From Rhynchopus sp. YZ270_cl-10 (Eukaryota > Euglenozoa > Diplonemea > Diplonemida > Diplonemidae), in the NCBI GenBank assembly GCA_964035575.1, contig OZ037896.1, positions 744,001-808,000 on the forward strand: DNA of 64,000 nt, in the 5' to 3' direction. Shown one piece after another: positions 10,472 through 22,471 of this stretch; within the stretch, counting starts at the first letter, position 1, and every line of letters starts with the position of its first letter. The translations under genes and the position numbers were made by a program. The notes beneath the pieces are model-generated. The model saw only the letters and a list, made by a program, of their open reading frames with translations. It was not told the DNA's origin and did not search any database.

Positions 10472-11892
10472 TAGGGGAGTCCACGTAGTAGGAATTCCTT
10501 AAGAAACCGTGTCACAAACCCATTTTTTTGAGTTTTAGGTTAAGAAATCCACTAAAATAGTCGTATTTGGCCCCAAAACCACCTCCCGATCACAAAAATA
10601 TCTCATTAAAACCACAGACGACCTCAACAGAAGCTTTGTTCCTTAAAAAAATCGTGTTTTTCTGAAAAAAAACACGAAAAATGTGTGACAAAAATGTGAC
10701 GCTTATGTCACACTTAGCAAATCACACTTTCTAGTTCCAAAGAGTACCTGTAAAGCCCAAAAACCACTCCCATCATACTGGGGTGAGGTCCGAGGGTGGG
10801 AAAATATGCTTTTGGGGCTTTTTTGGCACCGATTTTCGGCCCCAGAAATAAAATTTTCTGGGAAAAGCATTCATTTTACCCTAAAAATACCCGTTTTTGG
10901 GGGTGTTTCCAACATACCAACCCCGAAAAAAATCACCAGAAAAGTCACCGCAGGCCAGAATTCGGCTCGGAATGGATGCGGGGACATCCAAATAGGCAGA
11001 AAACTATACTTTCCAGTAAAAAAAACGCTTTTTTCTGGGCTATGAGATGCCCCCCTCCGCTGTCACACTTATGTCACACTTAGTGTCACACTTATGTCAC
11101 ACTTAGCAAATTACACTTTCTAGTTCCAAAGAGCACCTGTAAAGACCCAAAAACCATTCCCATCATATTGGGGTGAGGTCCGGGGGTGGGAAAATATAGT
11201 TTTGGGGCTTTTTTGGCACCCCCAGAAATATTTTTTTTCAAAAAAAATACTCATTTTACCCTAAAAATACCTGTTCTTTGGGGTGTTCTTGGGATGATTA
11301 CCAAATGCCGACCCCAAAAGGGCCGCCGAAAAAGTCACAGAAGGCCAGAATTCGGCTCGGAATGGATGCGGGGACACCCAAATAGGCAGAAAACCCTATT
11401 TCCAAGAAGAAAAAACGCTTTTTTCTGGCCTATGAGATGCCCCCCTCCAATGTCACACTTATGTCACACTTCCTCCTCCCGGCTAAAAAGTGGTTTTTAC
11501 GGCAAAAAAAAAAATCAAAATTTTCAGCAAAGGCGTACAAAAAAATAGACTTTTGGCCCCAAAACCCCCCAGAAATCGCTCTGTGGACACATCTGAGTGG
11601 AAAAAACCTCTTTTCCTCTTGTTTTGGACTATTGAAAAAAATTGAATTTTTTGATAAATCGCCCTGTATCAAACCCCCTTAGAAAACGGTGAAAATGGGG
11701 TGAAAACGCTACAAAAAGTGTCAAAAAAAGTTCCCAAAAGTGCCAAAAAGTGCCAAAAAGGCATCAAATAGTGAGGAATAGTCCCAGAAATGTGTTTTCT
11801 GGGGTGGTTTTGTGTTTTGGAATGATTTTTTTGCATTTTTTTATGATTTTTTGGGGTGTGTGACAGAAAAAACGGCTACGTGGACTCCCCTA
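10472..11892. mobile_element. TIR element 1 inserted in a poly-G tract
   Basis: A 1,421-bp element bounded by the perfect 17-bp inverted repeat TAGGGGAGTCCACGTAG (10472-10488 and 11876-11892). To the left are 20 consecutive G (10451-10470, then one T); to the right are 23 consecutive G (11893-11915). No coding potential is seen; the interior is a diverged tandem duplication. It shares the TAGGGG tip and G-tract site with the elements at 17170-19201 and 21625-27063. It is non-autonomous. Confidence 0.8.
10690..11465. repeat. Internal tandem duplication of TIR element 1
   Basis: Two copies of an approximately 390-bp unit: each has TGTCACACTT tracts, then CTTTCTAGTTCCAAAGAG, GGGGTGAGGTCCG and CAGAATTCGGCTCGGAATGG, and closes with GAGATGCCCCCCTCC. 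The similarity is clear, with scattered differences. Confidence 0.8.
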
Positions 11893-11915
11893 GGGGGGGG
11901 GGGGGGGGGGGGGGG

Positions 11916-13914
11916 TATTGACAGTTTGCTGGGGGGACGCAAAAGAAGAAAAATTGTGAGATAAAATAGGCAGTGTTTCATGCAGGATAAAAAAGAATGG
12001 GTACAAATGGCACACCGGGTTTTCTACAATAATAGAGCGGGATGGACTTAAGCCTAGCTTCGTAACCTTGGGAAGTAAAAGGGGGGATGAGGAGAGGGGG
12101 CAAAGGGCCGAGCCAGGGAAAAAAAAATTAAAGAAAAAAAGTATTTTCATCATATGCAATCAATAAATTGATAGAAAAATATGATAGAAAAAAAAAAAAA
12201 AATGACAAGATGAGCGTGCCCTCTCACATGGGAGCACATTACACGTCCACACGCATCTTTTCTGAACAAAACAGACACACGGACAACAAGATGGAGGTAT
12301 TTTAACACACCTTTTGTTGCTGTTCACAAATTGCGAAAGGGAGACGAATTTTTGGCGTTCAATTGAAAATTTGGTATGAATGCAGACACCCCGAGGATGT
12401 GATCTACTATACTTCATCGTTCACGGGAAATGATTTTTGTTGTTTTTAAAACCTTCGTTTGGATTAGTGTACGCACCTCGAGGATATACGCCCCTCGGGG
12501 TGCCAACACAAAGACTTCTTTTTATCGACAATCGCCCATCTCGATGGGGTTTGCTGTATTTCAAATTGTTTTTTTCTTTTTCTTTTCGTTGGTAGGTAAT
12601 AACAAAACTGATAAAGGTGGTATAAACTTTTTTTTTTTGCTTCTTGTCCACCGTACAGAATCTCGAGATTCTGTACGGTGGATGAGAATCTCGAGATTCT
12701 CATCAAAAACACTTTGCTGCCACCTCAACAGGCTATGCGGGCAAATAAAAGAACAAAAGAAAATTTCAGAAGATGACCCTCATCCTATTTGTGCTCAGTC
12801 ACCTTGATCACAATCGTTATATTTAAAATAAATCCCGGAGAAAAGCACCAAAAAGGGTAAAACGAAAAAGGCAAAGTGGTTTAGTGCAAAACACTACAGT
12901 ATATGCAGGACCCCCTTTTACCATTAGTATTTTTTCTCCCCTCATTTCGGTTTGTGGACAGAACCCTACCCAATGTACTAGCACGAAGAGGAAGGGGGTT
13001 TTCAGAAGACTTCGTGCACTGTCACTGTGGAGGGGATGAGGTAAACGAAGAAGAAGAAGAAAATGAAAAAAGATGGCCTATTTTAGATCATCTTCAAAGA
13101 GAAAGGTTGAAGGAATGTGCCTCATGTCGCACATCAAAAAACAGACCTGAATAAAAATACAAACAAACCATTTTACACCCGGTTTTTTTTTACGAAAAAA
13201 CACAAAAAAAAAAAAAAAAAAAAAAAACTGCTCCCATCGTTAGCCAATAACATCGTATTCCGGAAAATGGGAAAGATTATTACAGATGCTCAGTTAGGCT
13301 TCGTGGGATGTAACAAAAAAAAAAAGAAAAGGATTAGAAGATGGTCATAAGCCTTGTGCTTCGTCACCTTAAAGGGGGGTGAATTTGAAAAAGTGAATTT
13401 GATGACTCAAAGGTGGATGCACTGTATCATCACATTGCAAAAAAGCAAAAAGCTGAAAAACAGCAAAAACAAGAAGAAAAAAAAAATGTTTAGACCCAGG
13501 TAGTGAGGCAGAAACAATCTGGCACCCTGTTGGTTTCCCTCCTCCCCCCCCCCCCACCCATTCTCCCTGAAGGTATTTTTGCTGTATTTTTTTTCCCCAA
13601 GCAGAATACAGAAATACAGCGCGTTTTATGCTTTTTTTTTCAAAACAATATTTTTGATAAATTCTGATGACAAAAAACTGAAACAGAACACTTCAACTTT
13701 GAATGTACCAACTCGGGCACACAGATCTCACAAAACCCACACAAACCCCCTTCTCCCTTCCCTCCCTCCACCCCTCTTTCAACACCCACGGAAAGACCCC
13801 TGAGAATTCCAATTTTGTTTTTGGAATTCGAACATGACCAGCAGGGCCAATGTATTTAACGCCACACGGAAGTTTTTTTAATTTTGTTTTTTTTTAAACC
13901 CTTCCCCGCTGTGT
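11916..13914. other. Intergenic stretch with short repeats, no gene
   Basis: A/T-rich, with homopolymers. It contains diverged family C fragments (about 12370-12410 and 12448-12500), family A copies (12767-12806 and 13331-13370) and the double palindrome at 12649-12705. An ORF at 12903-13154 (+) has no recognisable domain and was not called. Confidence 0.6.
12649..12705. repeat. Two adjacent perfect palindromes
   Basis: A 34-bp palindrome with arms CCACCGTACAGAATCTC is followed directly by a 24-bp palindrome with arms GATGAGAATCTC. Both are centred on TCGA. They could extrude as cruciforms or be a tiny foldback element. Confidence 0.8.
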
Positions 13915-16900
13915 TCAGTCCATAGTAGCGTAGCTCCCTCCAGGGCAGGTGCTGGTGATGGAGTTCCAGTTGTGGAGAGCGTATGGCCACCAGTTTGCTT
14001 CCTGTGAGATCTTTCCGATGAGGGATGTGACCGGAGGGACGATGAACGGACGCACTATGAAGGTCTCGAAGAAAGCACCAAGACCGAGGATGAAGGCCAT
14101 CTGTGTTGTGTGGTTGGTATGGGGAAATGGTGTTCATCTGCTCCATTTGAGATACAGAAACCAAAAGTTGACTTGAAATACAAAGCCCTCTCGCGACAGT
14201 GTAAAGACGAGGGGAGGTAAAGAAGAAAGACATACCTGGTTCTGGATCGCAACCTTCGAGAAGACGAGCAGCATGACATAGCACACTGTCATCACGACAC
14301 CTGACGCAGAGATAATGTCGCCGGTTCTTGTAACACCAAGGACTACTGCGCGTCTGGTTGGGTCCACGATGTACTCAGGCAGGTCTGTGCTCGACTTGCG
14401 GATCTCAATGATACGCGTCATCAGCAGAAAGTCCGGTCCGAGCCCCATTCCGACCAGAATCGGAAGCGCGATGAGGATGACCTGATAGGAGATCTCATTT
14501 GTCTTGCTGCTCAGCGACTGCGACCACGACACCTCGTTGTCGCAGTACATGATCGTTGCGGCACCGTACACGGCAGCAACGGTGATGGCTCGGGTCCCCA
14601 AAGCCCTCAAGGGGATGAGCACCGACTTAAACGCAACCAGGTTGAACAGAATAATGGTGATGGTCGTGACACCTACCATGAGCCCGATGCTCGAGTACAC
14701 ACTCTCCATCGAGTCGATCACCTCCGCCGCCTCCCCCGAGATGTAGAAGTTGAATTTGTCATCCGTCGTCTTCCTCGCAGCGTCCAGCCACTTCTTGCCT
14801 TGGGACGGCATCGGCTGTTTCGGTGCAGTGAACAACGCCCACATCGCCTTCTCATCTGCACTAACGTACTGCCAGGCGTGCAGCAGCTGCCCACAGTCTG
14901 ACGCAACCGACTCACCACTGACGCACGCCTTCAAATTCGCAAGGTTGTTCACCTGCCCTTGATGCCCCAAAGTGATTGACCCCGAATCCATAAAGTTGAC
15001 GTCATTCAGCTGCGCCCCTTCAGAGCTGTTCACAGCCTTGCCGAGGTTGTACAGAAACTTTGCGGAGGCAGCCCAATTCTCCTCTGTTGTGATGAGACCC
15101 TCTACAGGCACCATCACGATTGAGTACGGGTAGACCTCACCATACGTGAACTCTTCACCTAGTGTGTTGTAGCCACTGAGGACTGTTGAGTCGTGCGGGA
15201 CGAGGGCCATGCTGTCGGCGGTCACGGAAAAGGAGGTGCTCTCGATGGAGAGGGGCATGGTCGCTCCGATGATCACCACGATGACGACAAGCGAGATGGG
15301 GAACTTCGTTGTGATGCGCGCCCAGAGCAGCCACAGCGACATCTCGTTGATGCCGTCGGACTTCAGGATCAAGGAGTTGTGCGCAGCGTTTGCCCCCGCC
15401 CGCTTATCATGCGGGACAACCTCTCTGAACGAATCATTCCAATCCGAGTCATAATCCTCCACAGTGTGTGTCTCTTTGTTGCGTTTCTGGTTCTTCTTCG
15501 GCTTTTTCACCATAGGTGAACTCCCTTCTGTGTCATTTTTATCAGAAAAGCGTTCATGAAGACGAGTAACGCATGTAAAATGCCAGAGGTCATCCCATCT
15601 GTTCCACATCGTCGATTCAGTGATCGCACCCTCCCAGATTCTGAACACCAACAGCATCAGTGGGGAGAGCGACAACGAGCAGAGCACAACCAACGTAACA
15701 CCTATCCCACACGCCCCCCCTAAGGTTCTGATTGACGACATCGGGTAGATGGTCAGACCGAGGAAGCACACCACCAGGGTGACCCCCGACACAACAATCG
15801 CCTCTCCAGCGTGGACCAAGGCCTGCTTCGTTGCGTACACTTTGTCAAGCGACAGCCCGTTTCTTCTTCTCTCGAGAAGCGCCTCGCGGTACCGATGCAG
15901 CAGGATGAGTGTGTAGCAAATTGACGTCCCAATAACGCTGGCGAGGAGCAGCGGTGGGGTCATGGTAGAGACCGACGATGTGAGAGACATCAGCCAACAA
16001 AAGCCTAGGGAGATGGAGGAGCACACAAAGAGACACACCGCGCCGATCAAAATAAATCGCAGAGAGCGAAGCAAGAACGCCATAACGACCAAGGTAATCG
16101 GCGTCACCGCACTCAGCAAATGAATGATATCATCGCGCGCCGCTTTCTCCGCTTCCTCCTCAAATACGGGTGCGCCAATGATCTGCACCGTCAGCTGTGA
16201 GTCCCTCGTATTCTTCTCCAAAAAATTCGAAAAATCCTGCGCCTCTTGGCTCTTCACTTCCTCCTTTATACTGATGGTCACAATCATATATTTGTGGTTC
16301 TTCGACAGCCGATGCTCTGCTAGCTCCGTCATATTCCCAGCCGTGTAGTTGTAATAATCCTTTATACTTTGTACAACACCGTCGTTCCAGACAACTTTTA
16401 CGTTCGTTCGCAGATTGTTTATTACTTCTTCTAGACGCGCGTCGGGTACGATGTCAGCTTTATCCTTTCTCGTGTAGAGCAACACAAATGTACTCGATTC
16501 GGTATATTCTGGGAAGAATTCGCCGAACTTTTCCTTTGCTATGTAAGAGTCGGTGTTGACCGGGGCGCGGATGTCAATGGTGGTGTTGCTTACAAGACGG
16601 ACGGACCCGAACACACCAAGAATCGCAAAAAGAATCCACACTATCGCGGTGGGGCGTTTATGGTTCAATAAGGTACGCACCCAAAACTCGGCAATGGGGT
16701 GTTGGTCGTGCGACCCGGGTTTGTTGTTGGTGGTTTGGTAGCGGCGGACGGGGGACATGGTGAGAGTGGTTGCTTCTGATGCAGAATCAGCATCGCGTGG
16801 ACGGCTTGCCGTCTCGATCGTAATATTCGCAAACGTATTCGACTGATTTTTCGCACTCCGCCCAAAGCTCCCAACCGTACTCTCCATTTTGATGTTCCCA

Positions 16901-16983
16901 TCAGTGTGGTCCAACTTCTCCACTACATCCGATCCCCCAGAAGAATGAGGCGACCCTTCACCATCCACCTGATCAACCCCCAT
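13915..16983 (-). CDS. RND/Patched-like membrane permease (MMPL/sterol-sensing type)
   Basis: Exon 1 is 16983-14236 (916 codons), the intron is 14235-14101 (GTATGTC donor, CACACAG acceptor) and exon 2 is 14100-13915, ending in TGA; 977 residues. A hydrophilic N-terminus of about 110 residues precedes TM1 (about 112-131), a large loop, a bundle of five TMs (about 290-450, with SICYTLILLHRYREALLERR), a charged cytosolic loop (about 455-545), another TM, a second large loop, and a final TM cluster split by the intron. This duplicated 1+5, 1+5 layout is that of RND permeases, which includes Patched, Dispatched, NPC1 and bacterial MmpL and use ion gradients to move lipids or sterols. The substrate here is unknown. 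The short intron carries a family D repeat. Confidence 0.9.
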
Positions 16984-17169
16984 CGTATTTAGAGATTTAA
17001 AGTTTATGGTATTTTTTTTTTGCCCTTTTTTTGGGGTTGTTTTTGGGGATGGTGGGCGTTTTTGAAAAGGGGAGAGAGAAAAAGAGAGAAGAGGCGTTCG
17101 ATTATTTTGTGTGTTAGGAAAGTTTCTGTTTTGTCTTCGCTCTTTGTTTTTGTAGAGAGGGGAAGGGGG

Positions 17170-19201
17170 TAGGGGGCGTAATGGCTTAAGGAAGGGTGAA
17201 GCTTTTTGAATATTTTCACTTTTTTCCCGGAAAAAGTTAATAAATCTGCAAAAAACCGGCGGGGTACACCCTGGGATCTACGATCTAGGTCAGAGAACCC
17301 ACTGAAACCACCAATGGACGACTTAGGGACAAAAACAATTTGGTTTTTTTTGAAAAAATGACTCCAAAACATGTTACAAAAATGTTACGGAAAAAGGCCG
17401 ATTTAAGGCTTACTCTTGCATGGAACTTTAAAGTGACTTGGAGTCGTCTAAGGTGTCGAAAACACACCCAAATCGATTTTTTTGGGGTTTGTATGGGTAT
17501 TTCTATGTGATTTTGGGGAAAATTTCGTCGAAAATGGGTTTATTTTTGTGGCAAAAGGCCGTGAAGGCCCCATTTTTGCCCAATTTTACCGTATTTTTTG
17601 AGTTTTTTTTCAAAAAAAAATCCAATTTAAAGTTGTAAGTACATGTCTGTGGCCTCCAAGGACCCCCGCATGTCATCCTGCCACTTCATGGGGGGTGTAA
17701 CCCACCATGTTTGGGGGAAAGTACGTCGAGGGATGCGCCCCAAAATCCACTCTTGCATCGCGTAACGGTTGCGTAACGGTTGCAAAACGCACCTTTCCCT
17801 CAAATACCCCGCATGTGTTGCATGACCACCCAAAGTGCTGTAGCGTCATCTAAAGTGTCCAAAACACACCCAAAATGATTTTTCTGGGGTTATCAGGGTG
17901 TTTATATGTGTTTTTGGGGCTTTATCAGTCGAAAATATGACATTTTTTTGGGTTTTTTTGGGCTCCGAGGCCCTATTTTAGCCCGATTTTGCTGCGTTTT
18001 TTGCGTATTTTTTCATATTTTTTTTCAAGTTAAAGTTGTAAGTACACGTCGTTGGCCTCCAAGGACCCCCACATGTCATCCTGCCACCTCCTGGGGGGTG
18101 TAACCCACCATGTTTGGGGGAAAGTACGTTAAGGGATGCACCCCAAACCCCAATGCAAGAGTGGGGACGCTTGGACACTTTCGGACGCTTACCAAACCTG
18201 CGTCCCCACTCTTGCATTGGGGTTTGGGGTGCATCCCTTAACGTACTTTCCCCCAAACATGGTGGGTTACACCCCCCAGGAGGTGGCAGGATGACATGTG
18301 GGGGTCCTTGGAGGCCAACGACGTGTACTTACAACTTTAACTTGAAAAAAAATATGAAAAAATACGCAAAAAACGCAGCAAAATCGGGCTAAAATAGGGC
18401 CTCGGAGCCCAAAAAAACCCAAAAAAATGTCATATTTTCGACTGATAAAGCCCCAAAAACACATATAAACACCCTGATAACCCCAGAAAAATCATTTTGG
18501 GTGTGTTTTGGACACTTTAGATGACGCTACAGCACTTTGGGTGGTCATGCAACACATGCGGGGTATTTGAGGGAAAGGTGCGTTTTGCAACCGTTACGCA
18601 ACCGTTACGCGATGCAAGAGTGGATTTTGGGGCGCATCCCTCGACGTACTTTCCCCCAAACATGGTGGGTTACACCCCCCATGAAGTGGCAGGATGACAT
18701 GCGGGGGTCCTTGGAGGCCACAGACATGTACTTACAACTTTAAATTGGATTTTTTTTTGAAAAAAAACTCAAAAAATACGGTAAAATTGGGCAAAAATGG
18801 GGCCTTCACGGCCTTTTGCCACAAAAATAAACCCATTTTCGACGAAATTTTCCCCAAAATCACATAGAAATACCCATACAAACCCCAAAAAAATCGATTT
18901 GGGTGTGTTTTCGACACCTTAGACGACTCCAAGTCACTTTAAAGTTCCATGCAAGAGTAAGCCTTAAATCGGCCTTTTTCCGTAACATTTTTGTAACATG
19001 TTTTGGAGTCATTTTTTCAAAAAAAAACCAAATTGTTTTTGTCCCTAAGTCGTCCATTGGTGGTTTCAGTGGGTTCTCTGACCTAGATCGTAGATCCCAG
19101 GGTGTACCCCGCCGGTTTTTTGCAGATTTATTAACTTTTTCCGGGAAAAAAGTGAAAATATTCAAAAAGCTTCACCCTTCCTTAAGCCATTACGCCCCCT
19201 A
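17170..19201. mobile_element. Foldback element 2, two perfect 1-kb arms, G-tract insertion
   Basis: A 2,032-bp giant palindrome: the sequence from 17170 (TAGGGGGCGTAATGG) is mirrored up to 19201 with no difference noticed over about 1.0 kb, around an asymmetric centre of about 36 bases near 18168-18205. The 11-bp sequence GGGGAAGGGGG precedes it (17159-17169) and follows it (19202-19212), a likely target duplication. It has no coding capacity. It lies between the WD40 gene's stop and the RND gene's start, 187 bp upstream of that start codon. The identical arms imply very recent origin or gene conversion between arms. Confidence 0.9.
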
Positions 19202-19314
19202 GGGGAAGGGGGGGGGGAGGGAACTTTATGAAGTTCCACCACCTCTCCCCCGTCCGTCCTGACGGACCCCTTTTAAAAAAGGGGGGCAGATTTTTTTTTG
19301 GAAATTGGAGATAC

Positions 19315-21425
19315 TTACGATTCGGCGCTAAGGTATGCGTGTCTCTTGTCGCAGGCCCATATTCTGACGGTGTGGTCGTCGGAGCAGGTGGCAAGCAGGG
19401 AACGGCGTGCACTCCATCTGAAGGAGGGTTGGGGTGAATTTGGTGGGAGGGGAAATGATAATTATGGGGGGGGGGGGGGGGGGGGTTTGTGACCCACGCA
19501 AATACCTGCTCCATACTTACGTATTATTTACAGAATTTGAAAGCGTAGTTACACCTTGTCAAAAAAAGGGGATAATGTGAAGACAAAGAATACTCGTCAC
19601 CTTTAAAAGCTTTGGGAAGGCTCGTTTTTCCATTTATTGGTACTGTTACTGTGCACCTTAACTTCGTAGCGTTGGGAAGGGAGGGAGAGAGGGAGGGGGG
19701 GGGGGGGAACACATACCGAACGTCGTACACCGGTTCAGGGTTTGGGGTGTCCGATGTGTGTACAAGACGCGATAAAAGCTTTCCAGTGGACCTGGTCCAC
19801 ACACAAGCGGATCCGTCCTCGGACCCGCCAAAAACGAGGTTGCCGGGACCGAAGGTGGCCTTGATGAGGTTGCGGGAGGTGTTGACGTGGCCCTGTAGTC
19901 GGACTGGGAGGAGTGTCGGCGACCCTGCGGCCATCAGGTCCCACAGCCGCACCGATGAGTCCTGTAGTGTTGTGTGTTTGATAACTAATATAAGAGTAAG
20001 GCCTACGAACTATAGCCCACAATGCTGTTTGCGAGGCATTGCGCACAGCTTCAGAAACCCCCAGGGACATACCTGGTACCCTATCAACAGAGTCCCCCCA
20101 TCCGGCGAGAGGTCCAACGTTGACACCGCAGCCTTGGTCTGCACCTGCTGCACCGTTTGCAGGCAGACACCTGAACTGAGATCCCAGAGCTTCACCGTAC
20201 CGTCCTTCGACCCTGTGAAGAGAATGTTGCCAAAGTGGTTAAAGCGGGCGGCTGTGACGGGGCGGGTGTGTCCTACGAAGGTGTGTACGTCTGCTTCTCT
20301 TTCGACGTTGCAGAGACGTGCTATTTTGTCGAGACCTCCTGAGCAGAGGTGGACGCCGTCGGGGTGCCGGTTCACGGTGTAGACGTCGTTTGTGTGGAAG
20401 CGGAGGACGGACCTGCAGGCACCACCTTCACGGGAGACTTCGGATGTGGGGTCGACGTCCCAGACACGTACGGTGCCGTCTGCACCACCGGTAGCTGCCT
20501 TTGAGTCTGAGAGGTCGGCGAGACTCCACACACGCCCTTCGTGCCCTAAGAGCAATGTTGCATCAGAAGGGCTCAGCGTCGTCGGCCCATCCAAGGCGGT
20601 GTCTGTGTCTGAAGGCAGCTCCCATATGCACACCGTCCCATCCGCCAGCCCACAGCTGATCGCCTCACACCGCCGCATCCACGCACAGCACTTCACAGAG
20701 CTCGCATTCTTGAACACATACTTCTCGCTGTTCGGGCACACCGGCGGCTCATAGTCTCGCGCAAGCGTTGTGATAACCGGTTTTTCCTCCTTCGATACAG
20801 AAGGCTGGGTTAATACCTGATATCCACAGGCCTGTTCCAGAAGAGTCCACAACCGTCCCGGAGGAATGTGTTGTACTGAGGAAAGCAGGCCGTAGGTGGG
20901 GTCGGATTCAAGAAGCTGTTTGAATTGCGACACCAGTTCTTGTCGTCCGACGTCTTCCTTCCAGTGGTCAAAGACGCCGCCGGAGCAGTCGCGGACGGAG
21001 TTGCAGGAGAGGAGGTACGTGAGGACACCGAACTCACCTGGGGGTGCTTGGGATTCAAGGGGCTTGAGTTTGGTCTTGAGGAGGAAGACCGCCATGGTGC
21101 CGTCGCCTGCCTCGATGCGTTCGAGGTACTGCTGTCTGTACACCGCGTAGTGGAGGGAGATCACGGAGCGGAATGCATTGCGGGTCAACACCCGCCCGAC
21201 GTCGTCCCACTCCCCCTTCAGGATGTGTGCGGTGACCTTGCGAAACTGACTCTTTCTCCCTTCCGCCGCACGCCCATTCATGCGTGACTCAGCGCACAGT
21301 GCGTGCACCGCAGCAGGGTACCCCTCTTCATGCAGGTGCTGAAGCATCAACTGCAACACCTCACTGCGGAGCTCTGGGTTGCTCGACGACAACGTCACCA
21401 ACTCGTCAGGGGGTTTCATATTCAT
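19315..21425 (-). CDS. LisH/CTLH WD40-repeat protein (WDR26/SMU1-like)
   Basis: Three exons: 21425-20073 (451 codons), 19961-19717 and 19417-19315, with introns 20072-19962 and 19716-19418, both with GTATGT donors; about 566 residues. An N-terminal LisH/CTLH region (about 13-190, with EVLQLMLQHLHEEGYPAAV and LKGEWDDVGRVL) is followed by seven WD repeats, each ending near VCIWEL, VRVWDV, ARLCNV, VKLWDL, VRLWDL, ACVWTR and VRIWAC. Reconstructing the exons completes the seventh blade, which supports the model. LisH-CTLH propellers serve as substrate receptors or scaffolds in GID/CTLH ubiquitin ligases (WDR26) or in the spliceosome (SMU1); which one applies here is not decided. Intron 2 carries a 20-G tract (19466-19485). 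The stop TAA overlaps a GTAAGT sequence that mimics a donor. Confidence 0.9.
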
Positions 21426-21515
21426 TATGAAAGGGGGGGAAGGGGAGGAGGGGGGGAATGTATTGGGTTGTCCCCTGTGGTTGTGGGGAGTTTGAAAGTT
21501 TGTTTTGTTTTGTTT

Positions 21516-21575
21516 TGTTTTTGAAAACTTAGTTGTATTAGTGTAGCCACCTTAGAGTGTGCTCCACTATATTGT
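21516..21575 (+). repeat. Dispersed repeat family C
   Basis: A well-preserved copy: TTTGAAAACTTAGTTGTATT, then AGTGTAGCCACC and TGTGCTCCACTATA. It can form an outer TAGTG/CACTA stem and an inner AGC/GCT stem. Confidence 0.7.
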
Positions 21576-22471
21576 TTTTGCTTTTGCTACTTTCGTCCCC
21601 TGTGGTTGTGGGGGGGGGGGGGGGTAGGGGGGGGCAAAACCTTCAGGACGGGTGAGGCATTTTTGGAAAAAGTGGTTTTGTGAGCAAAAAACCTGTCAAC
21701 ACCCCTCATACCCCCCAGAAATGGGTCAGAAACACCCTGAGACCCGAAAATCCATGATTAGGGCACCTCAGAATATGAAAAAATGCAAAAAAAATAGTGA
21801 AAAAGTGGCTTTTGACGGTTTTGGCCATGTTGGGTAAAATGGCCATTTTTTGAGAAAAAAATCAAAAAAACAGCAAAATTTCGACATCATGACAGCTGCT
21901 TGGGCACGAAACTACCCCAAAAATGTCCTGTGAGTCCATTCCGACCTGTTTTGGACACTTTAGGCACTTGTTTTGGTGTTTTTTTGGTGTTTTGAGGTCA
22001 AAAAAGATCCCCTGACTATCCCCTGGCAGCCCTGGGCCGCGACTTGCGCCCTGCTTTTAGACCCACTCTGGGCCAAAAAATGGGCGAAAACCTCCGAAAA
22101 AGCACTCTGGGAGCCCAGATAGTTCCAAATTTCCACCGCACACCCTCAAAAACACCTCAAAAACATGTCAGAAAAACATTTTCAAAAACACACTTTTTCA
22201 AATAAGTCATTATGGAACCTGCCCAGATGAACTTTTTGAAAAAAGTGTGTTTTTGAAAATATTTTTCTGGCATGTTTTTGAGGTGTTTGGGTGGGTTTCT
22301 GGTGGATATATGGAACTATCTGGGTCCCCGGAGTGCTTTTTCGAGGGTTTTCACCCATTTTTTGGCCCAGAGGGGGTCCAAAAGCAGGGCGCAAGTCGCG
22401 GCCCAGGGCTGCCAGGGGATAGTCAGGGGATCTTTTTTGACCTCAAAACACCAAAAAAACACCAAAAAAGG

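Noticed and set aside
12903-13154. 83-codon plus-strand ORF with a Glu-rich stretch
   Set aside because: No domain, on the opposite strand to all host genes, and no clear coding composition; not strong enough to call.
16984-17169. Possible fourth exon of the WD40 gene left of the foldback
   Set aside because: The GTAAGT at the end of exon 3 includes an in-frame TAA and the seventh propeller blade is already complete, so no further exon is needed.
17627-18743. Pairs of identical peptides on opposite strands
   Set aside because: They are mirror images in the arms of foldback 2, lack domains and are not genes.
22272-22471. Upstream part of the LINE reading frame
   Set aside because: This DNA is foldback arm, mirrored at 21975-22200; the frame is open only by chance and does not belong to the LINE protein.
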